Positions 60,551 through 64,000 of a stretch of 64,000 nucleotides of DNA are shown one piece after another. How positions within the stretch are numbered: the first letter of the stretch is position 1; every line of letters begins with the position of its first letter. The stretch comes from UBA2966 sp965242505 (GTDB lineage: Bacteria; Pseudomonadota; Alphaproteobacteria; UBA2966), in assembly GCA_965242505.1 (NCBI GenBank), contig OZ251449.1, forward strand, positions 2,852,001 to 2,916,000, given 5' to 3'. The position numbers and the translations under genes are program-made. The notes below the pieces were generated by a model. It worked only from the letters and a program-made list of their open reading frames with translations. It did not search any database and was not told where the DNA came from.

Positions 60551-60646
60551 TATACTCCACGAAGTATATTGACCATCATACGCGAAGCCGTATATTCGAT
60601 TTGATGCGCCAGAAAGTATATCGTCAATCATACGCCAGACCGTATC
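60551..60646. promoter_or_regulatory. Four HipB-type operators at 26-bp spacing
   Basis: Sites at 60551 (TATAC-N8-GTATA), 60577 (CATAC-N8-GTATA), 60603 (GATGC-N8-GTATA) and 60629 (CATAC-N8-GTATC). All share an eight-base gap and start exactly 26 bases apart. They lie just upstream of hipB. The E. coli HipB operator has the same architecture (TATCC-N8-GGATA). Confidence 0.75.
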
Positions 60647-60669
60647 CAACCGACGAGAAGAGGCCCTCC

Positions 60670-60918
60670 ATGGAACAGATCGCCCGGACGCCGAAACAGA
60701 TCGGCGCCGCGATTCGCCGTCGCCGCCGCGGGTTGAATCTACGCCAGGGCGACGTGGGCGCCAGAACCAATTTGCGCCAGGCGACGATCTCGACCCTGGA
60801 AAACGGCGAACCGGGCGCGCGGCTTCAGACGCTGATCAGCGTGATGGCGGCGCTGGGCCTTGAAATGGTCATCCGCGAGCGTTCGAAGGCCAGCCGGGAA
60901 ATCGAGGATCTGTTCTGA
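60670..60918 (+). CDS. hipB: HipB-type antitoxin and repressor
   Basis: An 82-residue XRE-type DNA-binding protein: IGAAIRRRRRGLNLRQGDVG, then TNLRQATISTLENG. It should bind and neutralise the HipA kinase and repress its own operon through the operators upstream. The start ATG at 60670 lies 24 bases after the last operator. Its stop overlaps the hipA start (TGATG). Confidence 0.88.
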   Translation: MEQIARTPKQIGAAIRRRRRGLNLRQGDVGARTNLRQATISTLENGEPGARLQTLISVMAALGLEMVIRERSKASREIEDLF

Positions 60919-62231
60919 TGCCGCGCCAGCGGGCCCGCCGCCCTCTCGACGTATTCCTGAACGCCCGTCTCGTGGGCCGACTCCGCAGGCTGGCGAGCGG
61001 CGCGATCGATTTTCAGTACGATCGCAGCTGGCTCGACTGGGAGCACGCCCTGCCGATCTCGGTCTCGCTGCCGCTGCGCGAGGATCGCTATGGTGGCGAT
61101 CCGGTAATCGCCGTCCTGGACAATCTGCTGCCCGATGCCGAGCCGGTCCGTCGCCGGGTCGCCGAGCGGGTCAGGGCCGAGGGTTATGATGCGTACAGCC
61201 TGCTGGCCAGGATCGGGCGCGACTGCGTGGGCGCGCTGCAATTCCTGCCCGAGGGGCGGGAACCCGGACCGGCCGGGATGGTCGAAAGCCGCGCGGTCAG
61301 CGACGACGAGATCGCCGGAAAGATCCGGGATCTGGCCAATGCGCCGCTCGGGTTGGACGGAGACGAGGAGTTCCGGATCTCGATCGCGGGGGCGCAGGAG
61401 AAAACGGCCTTCCTTCACTGGAAGGACGGGTGGCGCATCCCGCGCGGCGCGACCGCGACGACGCATATAATGAAACCGCAAATCGGCGCCCTGCCGAACG
61501 GCGTCGATTTGAGCCGGAGCGTGGAGAACGAACATCTGTGCCTCAGGCTTACGGCCGCGTTCGGCCTGCCCAGCGCGAACACTGAAATCGCGGAGTTCGA
61601 CGGCGAGCGCGTCCTGGTGGTCGAGCGTTTCGACCGAAGGTGGACGAAGGACGAGCGGCTGCTGCGCCTGCCGCAGGAAGATTGCTGCCAGGCGCTGTCG
61701 GCGCCGCCGACTCGCAAATACGACGCCGAGGGCGGCCCCGGCATGGCCGATATTCTGGACTTGCTCGGAGGGAGCGATGAACCCGAGGAGGACCGGCGCC
61801 TGTTCGTCAAGGCCCAGATGGTGTTCTGGTTGCTCGGCGCGACCGACGGTCACGCGAAGAACTTCAGCATCTTCCTGAAGCCCGGCGGACGGTTCAATCT
61901 GACGCCGCTCTACGACGTCATGTCGGCGCAGCCCGTCGTCGATGCGGGCCGACTCCGGAAAAACAGGTTCAGACTCGCGCTCGCCGTCGGCGACCGACAC
62001 CATTACGTCATCGGCGACATCCTGCCGCGTCACTTCGCGCAAACCGCGGCGCGGAAGGGCGCGCCCGCCCGAGTGATCGACGAGATATGCGCGGAGCTGG
62101 CGGACACGGGTGAGGCGGCGATGGAAACCGCCCTGGAATCGCTGCCGGAAAAATTCCCGGCGCATCTCGCGGAGTCGATCACCGGAGGCGTGCGTGCGCG
62201 GTTGAAACTGATCGGACGCTCTTCGGCGTAA
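60918..62231 (+). CDS. hipA: HipA-type serine/threonine kinase toxin
   Basis: A 437-residue kinase of the HipA family, which phosphorylates glutamyl-tRNA synthetase or a similar target and causes growth arrest. The N-terminal couple-HipA domain (DVFLNARLVGRLRR, LLPDAEPVR) is followed by the kinase core: FRISIAGAQEKTA, THIMKP, VVERFDRRW, the catalytic LGATDGHAKNFSIFL and the metal-binding LTPLYDVMSA. All key residues are present, so the toxin should be active. It is translated with hipB. Confidence 0.92.
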   Translation: MPRQRARRPLDVFLNARLVGRLRRLASGAIDFQYDRSWLDWEHALPISVSLPLREDRYGGDPVIAVLDNLLPDAEPVRRRVAERVRAEGYDAYSLLARIGRDCVGALQFLPEGREPGPAGMVESRAVSDDEIAGKIRDLANAPLGLDGDEEFRISIAGAQEKTAFLHWKDGWRIPRGATATTHIMKPQIGALPNGVDLSRSVENEHLCLRLTAAFGLPSANTEIAEFDGERVLVVERFDRRWTKDERLLRLPQEDCCQALSAPPTRKYDAEGGPGMADILDLLGGSDEPEEDRRLFVKAQMVFWLLGATDGHAKNFSIFLKPGGRFNLTPLYDVMSAQPVVDAGRLRKNRFRLALAVGDRHHYVIGDILPRHFAQTAARKGAPARVIDEICAELADTGEAAMETALESLPEKFPAHLAESITGGVRARLKLIGRSSA

Positions 62232-62435
62232 CCCTCCCGCCCGCCGCGGCGGCCCGTCCATCGAGTTGGGATGCATCGCCGGTTGTCGGCGAGACTACGT
62301 TCGACGCGGCCGCGCGCCGCGTGACGTTTCCGCCACGGGCGGGAAGCTGTTATGTATGAGGATCGCCGGACCGACCGCGGCCGGCGGGATTGCGGAGCGG
62401 GTCCGGTCCCGGCGGCGTCTCGGGGAGCATGGAGC

Positions 62436-64000
62436 TTGAGCGACGGCTTTCAACGGGTGCTGGAGCACATACGGTCCGTCGCCGACACCCAGGCCGGCAA
62501 GGGACGCCTCTTCGAGAGGCTGATGAAGGCGTACTTCGCCAGGGACCCTCTCTACGCGGAACGCTTCTCCAGCGTCTGGTTGTGGTCCGAATGGGCGGTC
62601 CGGCAGCCGGGCTCCGGCGCCGCGGACATCGGCGTCGATCTGGTGGCCGAGGAGCGCGGCGGCGGCGTCTGCGCCATCCAGTGCAAGTGCCATGCGCCGG
62701 GCACGCGGATATCGAAGCCCGACCTCGACTCGTTCATCGCCGCCTCGGCCCGCGACCCCTTCACGGCCCGCATCGTCGTCGATACCGGCGACGGATGGGG
62801 GCCGAACGCCGTCAAGACCATCCGGCATTTGAAGCCCGCCTGCGCGGTGCTCCGCTTCGGCGATCTCGCGAGCCGCCCGTTCGACTGGCCGGACCTCGTG
62901 CGCGGCGAACCGGAGGACCTGTCCTTCCGGGGCGAACCCTACAGCCTGCGCCCGCACCAACGCGCCGCGTTCGACGACGTGATCGGCGGCTTCGCGGAGA
63001 ACGATCGCGGCAAGCTCGTCATGGCCTGCGGGACGGGCAAGACCTTCACGGCTCTCCGCATCGCGGAGGCGGTCGCCGGCGTCGGCGGGAGGGCGCTCTA
63101 TCTGACGCCGTCGATCTCGTTGTTCGCGCAGTCGATGCGCGAATGGGCGACGCAGAAGGCGGTCCCGCACCGTTACGTCGGCGTCTGTTCGGACACGCGC
63201 GCCGGGCGCAACGACGAGGACGCCTCGCTTCAGGAACTGGAGATACCCGTCACCACGGACCCGGCGGCGATCTCCCTGGCGCTGCGCGAGGCGCGACCGG
63301 ACGCGATGACGGTGGTCTTCTGCACCTACCAGTCGCTCGGCGTCGTCGCGCGGGCGCAGGACGAGGGCGCGCCGGCGTTCGATATCGCGCTGTGCGACGA
63401 GGCCCACCGGACGACCGGCGTGGAACGCCCCGGCGACGGGACGTCGCCCTTCCTGCTGGCGCACGATGCGGGGCGCATTCGGGCCGCGAAGCGCCTCTAC
63501 ATGACCGCCACGCCGCGCCTCTACACGGAAGGCGCCAGGGCCAAGGCGGCCCGTCACGACGTCGAGGTGTTCTCGATGGACGATCCGGCGACCTACGGGC
63601 CGGAGTTCCATCGCCTGCCGTTTTCCAGGGCCGTCGGGCGGGGCCTGCTTTCCGATTACAAGGTCGTGGTTCTCGCCATGTCAGAGCAACGGGTCGATGC
63701 GGCCTTGCAGGCGCACCTGGCGTCGAGCGAAAGCGAGATCAACATCACGGACGCGGCCAAGATCGTCGGCTGCTGGCGCGCGTTGCGGAACCCGGAGAAC
63801 GAGCGTCCCGGGAACGGTTCCGCCCCTTCCCTTTCGCGCGCGATCGCGTTCACCAACACCATCGCCTCGTCGAAGCGTCTGGACGCCCATTGGGACGACG
63901 TCGTGAGCCGCGCCATCGCGCTTCTGCCCGAGGCCGAGCGGTCCGGCGCGTTCCGCTGCGAGACGCGCCACGTCGACGGGCAGCACCATGCGCTCGAACG
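62436..64000 (+). CDS. Restriction-nuclease/DEAD-helicase fusion, N-terminal part (3' end outside window)
   Basis: An open frame of about 521 residues running past the window end. Residues 1-165 are an Mrr-like PD-(D/E)xK nuclease (GKGRLFERLMKAYF, DIGVDLVAEE, CAIQCKCHAPG). Residues 170 onward are a superfamily 2 helicase: SLRPHQRAAFDDV, MACGTGKTF, CDEAHRTTG and YMTATPRLY, then IAFTNTIASSKR near the end. The layout matches the start of type ISP restriction-modification enzymes or related defence helicases; a methylase domain would lie beyond the window. TTG 62436 has GGGGAG at good spacing and fits the domain edge; ATG 62352 in the same frame would add 28 residues. Confidence 0.82.
   Translation, partial: MSDGFQRVLEHIRSVADTQAGKGRLFERLMKAYFARDPLYAERFSSVWLWSEWAVRQPGSGAADIGVDLVAEERGGGVCAIQCKCHAPGTRISKPDLDSFIAASARDPFTARIVVDTGDGWGPNAVKTIRHLKPACAVLRFGDLASRPFDWPDLVRGEPEDLSFRGEPYSLRPHQRAAFDDVIGGFAENDRGKLVMACGTGKTFTALRIAEAVAGVGGRALYLTPSISLFAQSMREWATQKAVPHRYVGVCSDTRAGRNDEDASLQELEIPVTTDPAAISLALREARPDAMTVVFCTYQSLGVVARAQDEGAPAFDIALCDEAHRTTGVERPGDGTSPFLLAHDAGRIRAAKRLYMTATPRLYTEGARAKAARHDVEVFSMDDPATYGPEFHRLPFSRAVGRGLLSDYKVVVLAMSEQRVDAALQAHLASSESEINITDAAKIVGCWRALRNPENERPGNGSAPSLSRAIAFTNTIASSKRLDAHWDDVVSRAIALLPEAERSGAFRCETRHVDGQHHALE

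Noticed and set aside
62295..63611. A 438-codon minus-strand frame at the window end
   Set aside because: It is antisense to the nuclease-helicase gene, whose plus-strand frame carries all SF2 helicase motifs.

Overview
The window is a GC-rich bacterial chromosome segment, most likely from an alphaproteobacterium of the Rhodospirillales type. The pointers are the order argH-lptM-lysA-DUF4175, the order ftsE-ftsX-gmhB-like-ydcF-like-plsC, a B12-dependent (class II) ribonucleotide reductase, CIRCE-controlled groESL, the etfB-etfA-hbd trio, and the many intergenic palindromic repeats common in that class. The exact genus cannot be read from the sequence. No rRNA or tRNA gene was seen.

Layout. 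1-8.0 kb: the end of a glycosyltransferase gene, ribosomal protein L36, a large surface lipoprotein whose 5' leader is a 13-bp tandem repeat, an SDR dehydrogenase, an RNase HII fused to a phage-terminase-like N-terminus, a tautomerase and a TauD-type dioxygenase. 8.3-11.9 kb: a tightly overlapped three-gene operon ending in a protein with a Lon-like protease domain, a membrane helix and a formylglycine-generating-enzyme-like domain; this is the best candidate for an undescribed system. 12.3-13.5 kb: an array of palindromic repeats without genes. 13.5-22.2 kb: a nitrogen-handling island with a split glutamate-synthase-like complex, an XRE-cupin regulator, an ammonium transporter and a small membrane partner. 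22.8-31.4 kb: a type I-G (formerly I-U) CRISPR-Cas locus with csb1, csb2, cas3 and a short Cas8-like gene. Its adaptation genes have collapsed into a frameshifted cas4-cas2 scar lacking cas1. An array of 12 non-identical repeats follows. 31.6-45.5 kb: housekeeping genes (etfBA, hbd, tlpA-like, argH, lptM, lysA, DUF4175, hpt, a zinc-ribbon protein, ftsEX, a HAD phosphatase, a DUF218 protein, plsC). 45.6-59.1 kb: a membrane protein, nrdJ, a PNPOx-like protein, a GCS2-type ligase, a GFA protein, an SDR, mreB, tenA, a secreted protein, a NUDIX hydrolase, a DUF1330 protein, yjbQ and groESL. 59.2-64 kb: an epoxide hydrolase, a hipBA module with four evenly spaced operators, and the start of a nuclease-helicase that runs off the window, which looks like a second defence patch.

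How the parts fit. The interference genes of the CRISPR locus are intact and have a good promoter, but spacer acquisition looks dead. The divergence among the repeats suggests the array has been frozen for a long time. The amidotransferase, GXGXG/FMN, FAD-reductase and Amt genes lie on one strand and together suggest ammonia or glutamine nitrogen being moved onto an acceptor. Intergenic space is dominated by three short repeat families: a hairpin around CCCTCCCCCTGCAAGG, a hairpin around CTCCCCCCTGTCAGG, and a direct repeat CCGCACACTCCGCACAC. Many long open frames crossing them are artefacts of their composition.
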